Assembly (NCBI GenBank): GCA_026075535.2
Contig: AP026549.1
Coordinates: 124,001-188,000 of the forward strand
Direction: 5' to 3'
Length of the DNA: 64,000 nucleotides
DNA from: Tricholoma matsutake
Lineage: Eukaryota > Basidiomycota > Agaricomycetes > Agaricales > Tricholomataceae
This document shows positions 34,856 through 45,407 of this stretch, piece by piece. The position numbers and the translations under genes were made by a program. The notes under the pieces were generated by a model that saw only the letters and a program-made list of their open reading frames with translations, was not told the DNA's origin and ran no database searches. How positions within the stretch are numbered: position 1 is the stretch's first letter; every line of letters starts with the position of its first letter.

Positions 34856-35655
34856 GTTCTCCCAGCATCGACATTGAAACAGAGGAGTTTGAGATCGATG
34901 GCTCACAGGAGAGCAGCCTGAAGGGGAGGATCCGAGCCCAGTTTGGCTGAAAGCAAACTCACAATGAGCAGATCATTGTCATGCCATGTGGGATGATAAT
35001 CACACAGGAAAGATGTTATGGAGCAGAGGGTGCCCAAGTCGGTAGTGTTATTGTGAGCAGACCTTTGCTTGAATATGCAATTTGGCTGACTGTGAGAACA
35101 GGAAATAATCAAGTGCACCTTCTTGTTGAAGTCAGAGCCCACAGCCACAGACGACGACAATAATCAGAGCCCGCAGTGACAATTGACAAGTGCGCGAAGC
35201 GCACGACTACATACGTTCAGGTAGATATAGCAAAGCGGGTAACTACGCCAAGAATAGAAATGATAGAAACAGTGATAATCGGCTCGGCATAGCTGGCTGA
35301 GCTCGATATTCCAATACTTCTGCAGAGATATCAAACCTGACCACATATTCTTCGATAACAACTGTACCCTTGCCAAGATGGTTAAAGATGATGCCTTTTT
35401 CAAGGACATTGGGCTCACAGTTGACGTCTTCCACTTCAAGTCCAAGCATTCAGAAACAGACACCTTCTGTCAGGAGCACTGCAACCCTGCTGCATACCCA
35501 GAGCTTATAACTGAAGACGATGCAGGCTGGTATTTCAACTCATCTATTGCAGAGCAAACCAATGTTTGGCTGGGTGCTTACCATGCAAAATGCAGGGAAA
35601 TGCTTATCGATAAGTACACATTCTTTTTAGATGTAATGAATTTATTTTTTTATTG
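34856..35655 (+). pseudogene. KDZ transposase (CxC6-type) C-terminal fragment
   Basis: Two collinear pieces: 34877-35045 (EFEIDGSQESSLKGRIRAQFG, a TGA, then QTHNEQIIVMPCGMI and RCYGAEGAQVG), and 35332-35650 (PHIFFDNNCTLAKMVKDDAF, IGLTVDVFHFKSKHSETD, FCQEHCNPAAYPEL, WYFNSSIAEQTNVWLGAYH and KCREMLIDKY). DNNC, DVFHFxxKHSExDxFCQ and NSSIAEQTNVW are signature strings of the KDZ subgroup associated with CxC5/CxC6 cysteine clusters. About 280 nt between the pieces do not code. The N-terminal cysteine cluster is absent. It is a different subgroup from the KDZ gene at 5.9-9.0 kb. Confidence 0.72.
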
Positions 35656-36110
35656 ACTGTAATTTCAACTGACTTGACTTTGTAATGAACTCATCATTTC
35701 TCACTGCCAGTCAATTTTCTTACTTTGGTTCTTACAGCTTTCTTGCTTTATTTCGAAGCTCACTTGTTTCTTAGCTGTTTACTTGCTATTTAAGTTTTCT
35801 TGCTTGGTTCTCACAGTTTGCTTACTTTCTTGCTCCATTCTGAAGCTCACTTTCTTAGTTGCTTGAGATTCAACTCTTGTAACCACACCACTCAATTTGT
35901 AACTGCATTTTATTGATAAACTTGTTACTGACTAATACAGGGATATGTCTAAATCATTTCATGTAAATCATGTGCCAGGGTCATGATCAGGTTTTTGCAT
36001 TTTGTTCAACTGGAGGGGTTGGCTTAGTCAGCTTTCACAGTAGTAAAGGGAAGATGGTTTTGTGTGAGCTGATGACTAATTATTACTCATCCCTTCCCAC
36101 GACCCCCCCA
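35656..36110. other. Non-coding, T-rich
   Basis: Nothing recognisable. CTTGCTT and GAAGCTCACTT words repeat loosely at 35740-35860. Confidence 0.45.
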
Positions 36111-36129
36111 TGTGACCCATCCTCCAATT

Positions 36130-36638
36130 ATTATTGATACCTTGCAAGGGAAATCCAAAGAGAAAACTCTAAGGAGTATGTATAGAGAGGGCATGCGACA
36201 TTCTAAAATAATCAGAGCTCTTTCTGGCCTAGCACTGATTCACATCCAGGGTTGTGTTCCCATCCAGGGGGGTTTGCCATCAATCAATGATGGAGTCTGC
36301 ATCAGGCCATGAGTGGTAATTGGTGTCCATATTAAGCCATGAGTGGGAATGGGCGTGAGAAGACGTCCTTGATCATTTCCGCAGTTGTAACAACCACACA
36401 ACTGGTTTGCACAAATGCACAATCCACAACAACAGTCTGCGCAATGGTGTTGACTGTGAGGATGGAGATAGGATAATGGTTGTGGGTCGAATGATGTATC
36501 GGAAGGTTTGGTGATGGTTGGCACAAGTGCGCCTCATTTGCGCAGAAGGCGCCTTTTGCAGAAACGGTTGCGGCTGTGCACAAATGTTCACAGGTGTGCG
36601 CAAATGTTCGTAGTGGCTTGTAAGGTGTTCCCCTTACA
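36130..36638 (-). mobile_element. Ty3/gypsy 3' LTR
   Basis: On the minus strand the LTR starts at 36638 with TGTAAGGGGAACACC, the same start as the LTR ending at 56810. It shares the internal block TTAGAGTTTTCTCTTTGGAT with that LTR (here at about 36150-36180). The central part diverges strongly. The distal end is not certain; 36130 is an estimate. Confidence 0.7.
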
Positions 36639-36653
36639 TCACCCCCCCCTTAA
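36639..36653 (-). promoter_or_regulatory. Polypurine tract of the Ty3/gypsy element
   Basis: The minus strand reads TTAAGGGGGGGGTGA directly before the LTR start. This is the position and composition of the plus-strand DNA primer of LTR retrotransposons. Confidence 0.8.
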
Positions 36654-36682
36654 GGCGCAGCGCCCCGATGCGCAAGGTTCTG

Positions 36683-37160
36683 TCAATGTGGGTATTGTGG
36701 TCGGAATCCCATCTGTCCAAAGGTGAGTGTGTTAATCCGTTTTGGGGCGTTCGGATGAGCCCTATAGAAGTTCGCAATCAGTTTTGCAGCATCGAGATCC
36801 TCCTCTGGAATCCACGAATTCTCTTCGTGCCCATAACCTCTCCATCTGACCAGGTACTGCAACCTTCTACCCTTCATCCTGCTGTCCAGCACCTCGTCCA
36901 CCTCATACCTCTCCTCTCCTCCTACAATCTCGGGGGGCGGTGGTGGTTTCACCTGGCGACCTTCGATCGGGTCTGATGGAACAGGCATAAGCTTGACAAC
37001 ATGGAACACCGGGTGTATTCATGCCATTGATGGGGGTAGTAGGAGGCGATATGCATGCGAGCTGACAGGACGAACAACTGGGTATGGCCCTAGGAAGCAA
37101 TGCACAAATTTCTTCGTGGGTCTGGTTGTGCTAATGTCTGAAGCATCCAAGAAGCCCTCA
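36683..37160 (-). pseudogene. Ty3/gypsy chromovirus integrase C-terminus with chromodomain
   Basis: The minus strand reads KKFVHCFLGPYPVVRPVSSH and AYRLLLPPSM, an in-frame TGA near 37018, then HPVFHVVKLMP and a chromodomain: YEVDEVLDSRMKGRRLQYLV then RWRGYGHEENSWIPEEDL, closing with ANFYRAHPNAPKRI. Chromodomains guide integration to modified histones. The order chromodomain, short UTR, polypurine tract, LTR is exactly that of a chromovirus 3' end. The upstream pol is gone beyond 37160. Confidence 0.88.
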
Positions 37161-37410
37161 CACACCCAAGGGGGGGCTTCATATTTTTAAAAGGTTAGGC
37201 CCCTGCCCCTTGAAAATGAGAGGGCAGGGTTTTTATATTTATTCATTAGGGCCCCCCTCATGTGTGCGAGGGGGGGCATTGTATTTTTAAATTAAATTAA
37301 ATAGTTAGGCCCCTGCCCCTCGAAAATGCGAGGGCAGGGGTTTTTTTATTTATTCATTGTACCCCTCACGTTTACACGGGGGTAATTAATAATTAAAATT
37401 TATGAGTCTA
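37155..37410. repeat. Two hairpin units, about 120 bp each
   Basis: TTAGGCCCCTGCCCCTTGAA and GAGGGCAGGG form a stem at about 37194-37230, and TTAGGCCCCTGCCCCTCGAA with GCGAGGGCAGGGG at about 37305-37341. GGGGGGGC and TTTATTCATT words flank both. CCCCCCTCATGTGTGCGAGG between them forms a further short stem. Confidence 0.7.
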
Positions 37411-37440
37411 ATATATAGCATTAGTGGTATTATTTCATAA

Positions 37441-37625
37441 TTGCCACTTGGCTCAGGTGGTAAAATTTAATGTCTGCTTGATCTTGTGAGGTTGAGGGTT
37501 CAATTCTGCCTTTGGCACAAAACTTTTAAACTTAGTCTGTGCGGAATCCACACGGAATGTGTTGAGTCCATGCAGAATGTGCTGAGTCCATGTGGAATGT
37601 GCAGAGTCCACAAGGACACATGGGG
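37441..37625 (+). mobile_element. tRNA-derived SINE with 24-bp tail repeats
   Basis: A box TGGCTCAGGTGG at 37449-37460 and B box GGGTTCAATTCT at 37496-37507, spaced as in a tRNA. The body continues with GGAATCCACACGGAATGTGT and three further GAATGTG(C/T)(T/A)GAGTCCA units to about 37612. No acceptor-stem pairing supports a functional tRNA. Confidence 0.68.
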
Positions 37626-37797
37626 GAGAGTAAATTACTGCCTGCGACTCCCGCCGAACACATCCCAGAAAAGGATGGCATCAAAAATCATCGCACCATT
37701 CATGGGCCCGCTCACACTAAGGCCGGGCATACCTCACAAACCTCGAAGCAATGCTTCGAAACTTCCACAATCATTTTTTCATGCCGCATTCCCCACC

Positions 37798-38225
37798 TTG
37801 AGGAATAGATTTTGATCTACGGTGGTGGACAAGCACTCTTGTGGGACCGTCCCTCATTTGCGACATCCCTGGACCCTACCAACTCATTGATCACCACGCA
37901 TACTCCGATGCAAGCTCAGAGGTTGGCATCGGCATCACAATCAGGTTTCAATGGTGCGCTTGGAGGTTACTTCCTGGATGGAAGTGCCATGGCCACGACA
38001 TCGGATGGGCAGAAGCCATCAGGTTTGAACTCCTTGTTTGAACCCTCCTCATCACCAGCTCCCCAGGCGAACACCTCAAGGTCCTCAAAGGGCTTCGGTG
38101 GGGCATCAAAGGTATTCGAAGGTCGTTGGCGATGGTTGTTGAGGTTGGAGATGGAAATGGGAATGCAGATGGAGGGCCAGAGGTGTTGTCGAGCAGTGTG
38201 GGGATGACAGGGCATGTTGTCCCCT
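37798..38225 (+). pseudogene. DIRS-like retroelement RNase H region fragment
   Basis: One plus-strand frame from about 37808 reads FDLRWWTSTL, PGPYQLIDHHAYSDASSEVG, IGITIRFQWCAWRLLPGWKC, then HDIGWAEAIRFELLV and a stop. The pattern W-----L, IPGP, D--AYSDASS-VGIG, W-AW-L-PGW, IGWAEA--FELL is characteristic of the RT/RNase H end of basidiomycete DIRS-type elements. After the stop an EHLKVL stretch may be the next RNase H strand. The tyrosine recombinase and most of the RT are absent. Confidence 0.6.
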
Positions 38226-38229
38226 TACA

Positions 38230-39217
38230 GCTATGTGCAGTGTTAGGATTTGCAGTGAAATACAAAGTCAGAATACCAAAAAATCCAGTATAGCTGTGAA
38301 TAGTATTTCTGCAATAAATCTTTGAGGCTTGTGAGCCTGGAATTTTAGCAGCTATTGTATTGACTTGTTTTAACAAATCCATCACATTTCTTTGTTCATC
38401 ACTCAACTGTGCAATGTTTCCCTCACACTCCAGATGATTTGCAACTGCAGTAAGAGATTCATGTGACACTGAAACAAGCTTTTCAGCCACAGAATCAAAC
38501 TGCGAGCTTTTGACAGTAAAATGTGTCTGAAGATGAGCCATTCTACATTCAATAATGTTCCATACAACAAAAATAAAAGAATGATTATATTTAAAGAAAA
38601 AATCAGACCATGAAATGCAGTAATTTGCATGTTGTTGCAATGATACTGGTACAGAGTGAGCTGGATCTTCAAAGCCACCAATTCTAAAAGGAAAAAGAGT
38701 TGAGTACATTCCCAATAGGAGACTAGGATTGTTATATTCTGAGATGGCAGAAGCACCATGATGAATTACAAGATCAGGTCTATTAGATGTATTATGTATA
38801 AGGTTGTGCAATGCAGAAGAGGTAAATGTACAACCTTGTATTTTGACACTCTCAGGATCTGCAACCCCCATCTTTTCTAGGAATATGACAGGTCACAGAC
38901 TCATCTTTTGCAACATCACTTGTGTTCAAGTTCAAAGCAAGATGGTCATCAATCCCAGCTGTTTCCTGATCAAAGGTAGATTTTACATCAGATTCTGTAT
39001 CATGCACAACATGTTTGTCTAATCCAGGCAAAGTGTCATCATCTGGATACAGATCAGCATTGCGTGGATCAAGGGTAATATTCGCATACAGAGGATTTTT
39101 AGCCACATCCTTCAACCATACCAAGAAATCCCAAACTTTTTTTTTCCAAATGTGAAACATATTCTTTAAGCAGTCTTTTTTATATTTCCCAGGTCCAATA
39201 AATACAACCAATAACAT
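38230..39217 (-). pseudogene. Helitron replicase/helicase, N-terminal and helitron-like domain fragment
   Basis: The minus strand from 39217: VVFIGPGKYKKDCLKNMFHI, KKVWDFLVWLKDVAKNPLYA, LYPDDDTLPGL, HVVHDTESDVKSTFDQETAG; a frame change near 38860; then CTFTSSALHNL, DLVIHHGASAISEYNNPSLL, GMYSTLFPFRIGGFED, VSLQQHANYCISWSD, KSSQFDSVAEKLVSVSHESL, QVNTIAAKIPGSQASKIY and GFFGILTLYFTANPNTAHS, the beginning of the Rep-like (rolling-circle) Helitron_like_N region. The two-His nuclease motif and the helicase are not present; the sequence stops at the DIRS fragment near 38230. It encodes the same protein region as the Helitron at 56.9-57.3 kb. Confidence 0.78.
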
Positions 39218-39394
39218 TTCATTGACATGATCTGGGGCTTACCTAAGTTCGCAATGCCACAGACTTTTGATGGAACAATGAAGGATACTAAATTCTTTGT
39301 TAGTTCTATTATATTGTACATTAAAGGCCGACAACCTGAATTCACTACTACTGAATCTAAATGTATGTTTGCACACTCTTTTTCTTAAGTAAAC

Positions 39395-40985
39395 TTAAGG
39401 ACTTGTAATTAATGTCAGGAAATTCTGCTTGAACAGCTCAAGCCTGAGTCGTTCAGTGCTTCTTGTTCCATTCAATGAGAAACTCCAGCAATGGACCCGA
39501 CCCTTGTACCTCATCCTTCTCCAGCACATCCACCACTTCCTGTGAGAGCTGAGGGCCTTTGCTAAAGATGTTGATGATCTTGTTTGCCTTTTCAGCCTCA
39601 GCGAGAGCTGTAGTTCCAATCCCCAGTGCTACCTGCACGTATTTCTTCTTGATTCTCCTGTCTGTCTGTCCCTGAACTCGGAAACTCAATAAAAATCAAT
39701 TACATGTTGTGTACATACCTGTGCTCCTGAGAATTCACTGGAGTAGTCATCTGAAAATGTTGCCGTGAACACCCAGAACTTGACGTGTTCCCGATTTGTC
39801 AACTTCTGGCCACGGTTGGCACAGAACTCTTCATATCCAGGATGGGCTGATGCTTGTGCTCGAAGCCACACAATGTCTTTCTTCTGTGTGTTTTTCTCAC
39901 CCTTCTGCTTGTCTTCAAATGAATCTTTACCACTCAGATCAGCCCTCCTCCTTGCTTTCTCAAGTGGGCGTTCAGCATCGCTCAGAGAGGACAGCTCAGA
40001 TGCAAGACGCTTCTTGCCAGCCAACATGGTCTCATAGGGTTGAGAACCTGATTCACCAGCCTTAGAGATGCCAAGATGAGTGCAAGGTATTGCCAACTCA
40101 AAACAGGAGAGGACACACATCCTCGACAAGGATCTTAAAAGTGTGTGATGCAGGGATGGTGAGAATCTCAGGGCTTGTGGGTACATCTTGCAGACAGATG
40201 TTGGATTGGGTCATTTTGATGAAGTATCGCTTGTAACTTGCATTGACGGAGTCAGGAAACAAGAGCTTGACAAGGCCTGCCAACCACTTGAGGAACTGTC
40301 ATTGAACCAAGAGGGAACAATCATGCACCACTGATTGATGCCAGTGACTGTTGGATCTCGCGCAGGAGCATGTTTGCATTGATGTCCAATTCCCTGTTTG
40401 GATGAGTGTAGATGGGCACTAAGGCAACTGTCAAGATGGCATGTGAGATCTCCTTCTGGATGCGCCAGTCCTCGATGAGGACCTCAATCTGTCAATGCCA
40501 GTGTTTGCATCAGCTCTGTAAGCTTGGAAACAAAAATCGTCCTCACCTTGCAGGTCTTGAGCTGCTGCAGCGCATCCATAAGATGTTGTGAGGCAGCTTT
40601 AAGAAACCATGAAAGTCAGCCTGGGGGGCAGCCCATGCAAACACTCACCTGTCTCAAGACCATGGGACATGGCATCAGGACGGAGTGGCACTGATAAAAG
40701 GTACAATGGAGACTCACCTCACCTTCTTCTCCCTGCTGCTGCTCCTCCTGCTCCTGGTCACCTCCCTCAGCATCCCCTGTGACTTGAACCTCGTTCATGA
40801 AGCCTGTATTGAGAAGGTGATGCTTCAGATGCACGACCTTTGTCTTTAAAGGATTGAAGTGTTTGCCCAGCCACTTCTCAAGCTGTCGTTGCACCATCTT
40901 GACAAGGATTGGCTTTGTAACATTGCTGTTGGGATGAAGTTTAGCTGGGACAACAGAGGGAGCAGGAAGACCCACAGGTCATCTG
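39395..40985 (-). CDS. Uncharacterised multi-exon protein
   Basis: Minus-strand exons: about 40985-40718 (VGLPAPSVVPAKLHPNSNVT, MVQRQLEKWLGKHFNPLKTK, VVHLKHHLLNTGF and an acidic Glu/Gln run), a GTGAGT intron, a short exon (AASQHLMDALQQLKTCK), an intron at about 40550-40493, an exon with IEVLIEDWRIQKEISHAILT, LLFPDSVNASYKRYF and SPEILTIPASHTFKILVEDV, an exon with KKRLASELSSLSDAERPLEK, DIVWLRAQASAHPGYEEFCA and LTNREHVKFWVFTATFSDD, a 45-nt intron 39718-39674, and a last exon ending LLEFLIEWNKKH. The last splice joins frames cleanly. One frame break near 40300 leaves open whether the whole is intact. No known domain was recognised. The 5' end runs into the copia fragment, so the start is unknown. 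Confidence 0.5.
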
Positions 40986-41092
40986 GTGCATATGTTTGTT
41001 CGGCTGCCATTGTTAATGTCAGTGTCCGTTGTCGATCCTGGAAAGGGGTTCTGAGACATTGGAAGAATGTTTGGAAGCATTGATCACCCAGA

Positions 41093-42510
41093 ATGTTGGA
41101 GGTCTTGATGCCTTCATTCTATCCAGTCATGACAATTGAAAGGTACAAGAAAGGGTTTACACAATGCCCTGGGTTTGAATATGCCGAAGATGCTACGTTC
41201 TCACCAGTTTATTGTCCTGCTTCACTTCAGCTAATTCTTGCTTTGGCTGCACAAAAGGAGCTCCACCTTCACTCTGTTGATATCTCCCATGCATTCCATG
41301 CATTCTTAGGAAGGATCTCAAGGAGGTTATTTATATGCACCAACATGAAGGTTTTCATCAGGGAGGCCCAAACACAGTTTGTCTACTGTGTAAACCTCTT
41401 TATGGGTTGAAGCAGTCTGCATGAAACTGGAATGCTCGCCTCCATGAGGTACTAACATCCATGAGTTTCACTCACTGCGAAGCAGACCGTGCAGTGTATA
41501 TCTACACTCACCAGATCATTGTCCCCATTTTTATTGATGACATTACACTTGCCGGCACTTCTCCTGCTGCCAATGACAAGGTAGTCAATGAACTCAAGTC
41601 TCACTTCAAACTTTGTGACCTTGGTCCTACCAATTTCTTACTTGGTATTCACATTACCTGTGACATTCCCAACCGCATGATCTCACTATCACAACACCAG
41701 TATATTATCAACATCCTGGAACGCTTTTGGATGTCTGATTGTAAACCAGTCCTTACCCCGATTGATCCTGGTGTTTCATTGACTTCAGACATGTGTCCAA
41801 AGACTGATGACGAGGTTGCAGAGAAATGCGAAATGTACCATATCTTGTCACTGTTGGTTCCCTCATGTATCTCACCACTACTACTCGCCCAGACATTGCC
41901 TTTGGCAAACAGTTGGTGTCCTTGGTCGTTTCAACCACAACCTGGGTCCTCATCATTGGCTTGCTGTCAAACATCTCCTTCGCTATCTCAAAGGTACCAT
42001 GGACTACAAGCTGGTTTATGGACATGATGAAGGAGGTGGTGAGTTATTTATGACTTACACTGATGCGGATCATGGTGGTAACAAAGACAACGGGCACTCA
42101 ACCGGTGGTTATGTGACTTGTATCGGTGGAGGGGCAGTTGACTGGCAGAGTTGGCTACAACCTTTTGTGACACTGTCCACCACAGAAGCCAAGTTTGTTG
42201 CTGCAGTGGAAGCTGGGAAGGCAATCAAGTGGACTCACAGCATTTTACAGGAGTTTGGTTATCCTGTTGATCGTTGATCCACTCTCCTCATTGATAATCA
42301 GTCTGCTCTCACTGTTTCCAAAAATCCGGAGCACCATGGGTGAATGAAGCATCTGGACCTCAAATTCTTCTGGCTCTGTGATCAAGTTGAAGCTGGCATG
42401 ATTTCCCCCATCTATATTCCCACTTCTGATCAGATTGCCAACATTCTTACCAAGGCGCTACCTCGTGTCACAGTTGAAAAATTCCGGACACTTCTAGGAT
42501 TGAAGGTGTG
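41093..42510 (+). pseudogene. Ty1/copia polyprotein: RT and RNase H
   Basis: Pieces in order: ERYKKGFTQCPGFEYAEDAT (RT entry), FSPVYCPASLQLILALAAQK, LHSVDISHAF; a frame change to LKEVIYMHQHEGFHQGGPNT and KPLYG; FTHCEADRAVYIYTH, PIFIDDITLAGTS (FIDD in place of the usual Y-V-DD), FKLCDLGPTNFLLGIHI; then GSLMYLTTTTRPDIAF and RNase H with YTDADHGG, STTEAKFVAAVEAGKAIKW and LLIDNQSAL. It ends PTSDQIANILTKALPRVTVE and FRTLLGLKV, the usual copia C-terminus. Several frameshifts and stops are present. Gag, protease and integrase are missing upstream of 41083. Confidence 0.88.
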
Positions 42511-42538
42511 ATTTCAGCGGTTTATAGTTGCTTCATCA

Positions 42539-42835
42539 AGGGGGGGTGTTAAATGTATGATTAACCATCTCTCTATTCCACTTCTATTCCACTTCTATTT
42601 CATCTCCTATTACTTGTTGTTACACTCATGGGCACTTAGGATAGTTTCCATCTTGTGTTTGTCACTGTTTGATTCACAGTATGTAGACACCTGAGTCCAG
42701 AGTTTTGCACTTCTTTAGTTGCTCACTCTGGACTCCAGCTAATCCATTTATCTGAGCCTCCCTTTACAGTTGCTAGGTTAAACTGCACTCAAGGCAACCT
42801 CAGACTTTAGCAAGGGGGGGCTTTCTGGTACTTAC
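42539..42835 (+). mobile_element. Copia polypurine tract and 3' LTR (partial)
   Basis: AAGGGGGGG at 42539-42547 followed by TGTTAAATGTATGATTAACC is the expected polypurine tract and LTR start. The LTR end is not fixed because no second copy exists in the window. A second CAAGGGGGGG at about 42812 may mark further retroelement DNA. Confidence 0.65.
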
Positions 42836-42939
42836 CTGATGGATCTCCCATCCATGGGTCTCCCAGCACCCCTCTGTGATCTCCGAGGGCTAACCAAGAC
42901 CCCTCACATCCCATTTAGATGGGGATGAGGGGTAAAAGC

Positions 42940-43240
42940 AGGTGGGCATGGGCATGGGTTGTGCCACATCAGCACCTGTCATTACCAGTAGTATACAGCC
43001 TCTAAATGAAAAAGTACAGTTAGTGAGCTTTGTAAAAAGAAGAAACGAAAAAATGTACCCTAGAGCCCAAACGATGGGTTGCCATTGTTTGCACTCATGT
43101 AGCATCCGAAATGGATCGTTTGCAGCTACTTGCGGCTCTTGCAGCCATGTGAGTGGGTGTGGGCATGGTGGCTGCAGGTGGTGATGGAGTTGTGGAGTTG
43201 GTAGAGGTGGGAGGGAGGGGGTGTCATTGTTGATGGTGGT
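42940..43240. repeat. GCCCAAAC hairpin repeat family, copy 3
   Basis: AGCCCAAACGATGGGTTGCC, TCGTTTGCAGCTACTTGCGG, GGTGTGGGCATGGTGG and the GGTG-rich end are collinear with 15.75-15.95 kb. 43241-43480 beyond it is AT-rich with repeated AAAAATGA(C/T)CATTTT words. Confidence 0.7.
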
Positions 43241-43483
43241 CACTGCAAAGGATTAGGCATCAGAGCAGAGTTTGAAAGAACAAGAAAAATAGGAAGTGAA
43301 AATGAAAGTGAAAATGACCATTTTTGCAAAAGTGAGGGAAGGGTTTGATTTTTCAAAAAATGATCATTTTTCAGGTCATTTTTGACTCATTCTGAAGTTC
43401 ATTTTTGAAAAATGGAAGAAAAATGAAAACTGAAAATGAGCCAAAAATGGCCCAAAAATGGCTACTGTGAACAACCCTATTAC

Positions 43484-44177
43484 AAGGGGCCCTATCGGTT
43501 GGTCGCCTGCTGGGTCCCTCAGTGGACACTGCCAGCGCCTGCACTTCCATTCGTGCTGACGAGCTTGAGCCCTTTGGGCCTGAGTCTCGGCCTGGTCAGA
43601 GGGTGATAGACATGTTCTCATCCTGCATCAGCCAGCATCGCCTTCTCTCCAAGAGGAAGGACAATTTCAAGGCATATATTCGATCTCTGGACTCAGCCTG
43701 GGCCGATGCCCGGGCTGACCCTTCTTGCTTGGTGGTTGCAGCAGATGCTTCAGTCCCCAAGTGCCACAGGTTTCAGGCGGTCGCTGCTGCCCTCATCTTC
43801 AGGGCAGGGGCGGAGACTTGCCGGGTCACTTCTTCTGCAGGGAGGCACACTGCCCCCGAGACAGAAAGGTTTGCTCTCCAGATTGGCGTCTCTGTGGCCC
43901 TCGGGTCCACGGCGTGCCAGCATCTGGTGTTATTCTCGGACTCAGCCCCAGCTGTCGAGTCCTTGCTGGACCCAGCTCCACGCTCAGGCCAGGTGTTCTC
44001 CCTGGATGTGTGCAAGGTTGTGTGCCCCTGGCTCCCTGGGGATGCCAGCCATACAGTGTCCATGTGGCATGTTCCCTCGAGGTTCGAGTGGGGCTTGCAC
44101 AAGAAGGCTCACAATGTTGCTACATTGGTCAGGATTTCGATGGGCATTCGCCCTTGGACATCCAAGGATTTCATCTC
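43484..44177 (+). pseudogene. LINE ORF2 C-terminal part: RNase H (5'-truncated)
   Basis: An open frame from about 43522 reads DELEPFGPESRPGQRVIDMF, LVVAADASVP (first RNase H Asp), QAVAAALIFRAG, TAPETERFALQIGVSVAL (Glu), HLVLFSDSAPAVESLLD (Asp), then SMWHVPSRFEWGLHKKAHN. This is the Tad/I-clade arrangement with RNase H after the RT. The RT is absent, consistent with normal LINE 5' truncation. The frame is interrupted at codons KDFIS (44164-44177) by a nested insertion and resumes at 46312. Confidence 0.82.
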
Positions 44178-44185
44178 TCTCAGCG

Positions 44186-44272
44186 GCACTGTAGTGTAGT
44201 GGTTATATCACTACTTTGCTGCGGTGGGTGTGCTCCACCAAAAGGTTGGGGGTTCGATTCCCTCACAAAGTG
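44186..44272 (+). promoter_or_regulatory. tRNA-like pol III head of the nested element
   Basis: TAGTGTAGTGGTTATATCAC (44192-44211) is a near-perfect A box of the tRNA-Glu/Val type. GGGGTTCGATTCCC (44249-44262) is a perfect B box. The arm between them (GCTGCGGTGGGTGTGCTCCA) is not a clear anticodon arm, so this is a derived head rather than a functional tRNA gene. Confidence 0.75.
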
Positions 44273-45407
44273 GTTACCTGGGGTTTGAGTCCCCTAAAGG
44301 CTGTGCCACCACATGGTATCTCCGGTGACTTGCCGATGGATCTCGATCCTGACATGGGAAGAGAAACGGGCCCTCTGTGGAAAGGCAATCATATGGGTCC
44401 TGCCTTGGTAAAGCAGGTTCACAGCCAGGTTACTGGTGCCCTAGTGATCGGATTGATGAATTGGATCAATGGAGTTTGTGGGGAGATCCACTATAAAAAG
44501 CTGCTGGAGATCCTTGGAGATCCGTAACCCCAAGTAGCCATATGGCGATGCCCATACAGCCCCCATGTTGCCGATGGGGCTAGGGACCGAAAGGATAGGG
44601 GATGATAAGCATGGGTATGGCGTGATAACAATCCGACGGTCGGTGCTGAGGGGCGGTTGAAAGATACCAACTCGGCCAGATCGGTCCGACAGGACACCCA
44701 CCCCCTGTGAGCATGACATACATGTGACAGGGCGTTAGTCATGAGTAGTAGTCTGCACGGTAGCCTAAGGGGCGCTCAGGTGAAATAACTCCAGTTCCAA
44801 GATTCTCTTGGGGAAGCATAACCGGTTGGCTCATGGCAAGACAGTGACTTGGGACATGTAGGGGATCCACACCTTTGGGTATCAGTGAACCACATGCCTG
44901 GGAACAGGAAGCCGGTCCAGGACTAGCCATCCTGGGGCACTGGTGAGCCATAGCCAGATGGGGCAGTCCCCCTACCTGGGCTCGAGAGGACTAAATCCGC
45001 TGTCGGTTCGCTCCTGACTAATACCTGGGAGTTTGGACTTAAGTTGATTCCATGGTGTCGGCGCCTCTGGGTGCGTGGCAATGTCCACACCTTAGAGTTC
45101 TGTGGGTTCAAATCCATGCCTACCAATTTGGAAGTCCGGTGGCCAAGTGGGCCATCACCGTTGAGGTGTCTGAAAATACACCATTGTAAAAAGGGGTCAG
45201 GTAACGGTGCCCCTTCGGGCCAGATGAGTCAGACATTGCCTAGCTTCAGGGCCTGCGGGTGGAGGGGCTATGATGGCACGCAGCACCAAGTTGGGAGATT
45301 GCCATGTATAGTGGTGATGGCCCGGACACAGAAGTCAATAGGGGTTAGTAGTCAGGGCAATGCTCCCTGATGAAGACTCCGTCCCAAGACATCCGTTGAT
45401 TGGGCTA
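44273..45407 (+). other. Body of the nested element
   Basis: No recognisable protein. A further B-box-like GGGTTCAAATCC lies at about 45106-45117, and an A-box-like TGGCCAAGTGGG at about 45140-45151, in the wrong order for one promoter. These may be remnants of a second tRNA-like unit. Confidence 0.45.

Noticed and set aside
44186..44272. Functional tRNA gene
   Set aside because: A and B boxes are good, but no convincing anticodon arm or acceptor-stem pairing is seen, and it sits exactly at the 5' end of a polyA-tailed insertion.
43706..44288. Overlapping plus- and minus-strand ORFs in the LINE RNase H region
   Set aside because: They are out-of-frame shadows of the RNase H frame, which alone carries the catalytic motifs.
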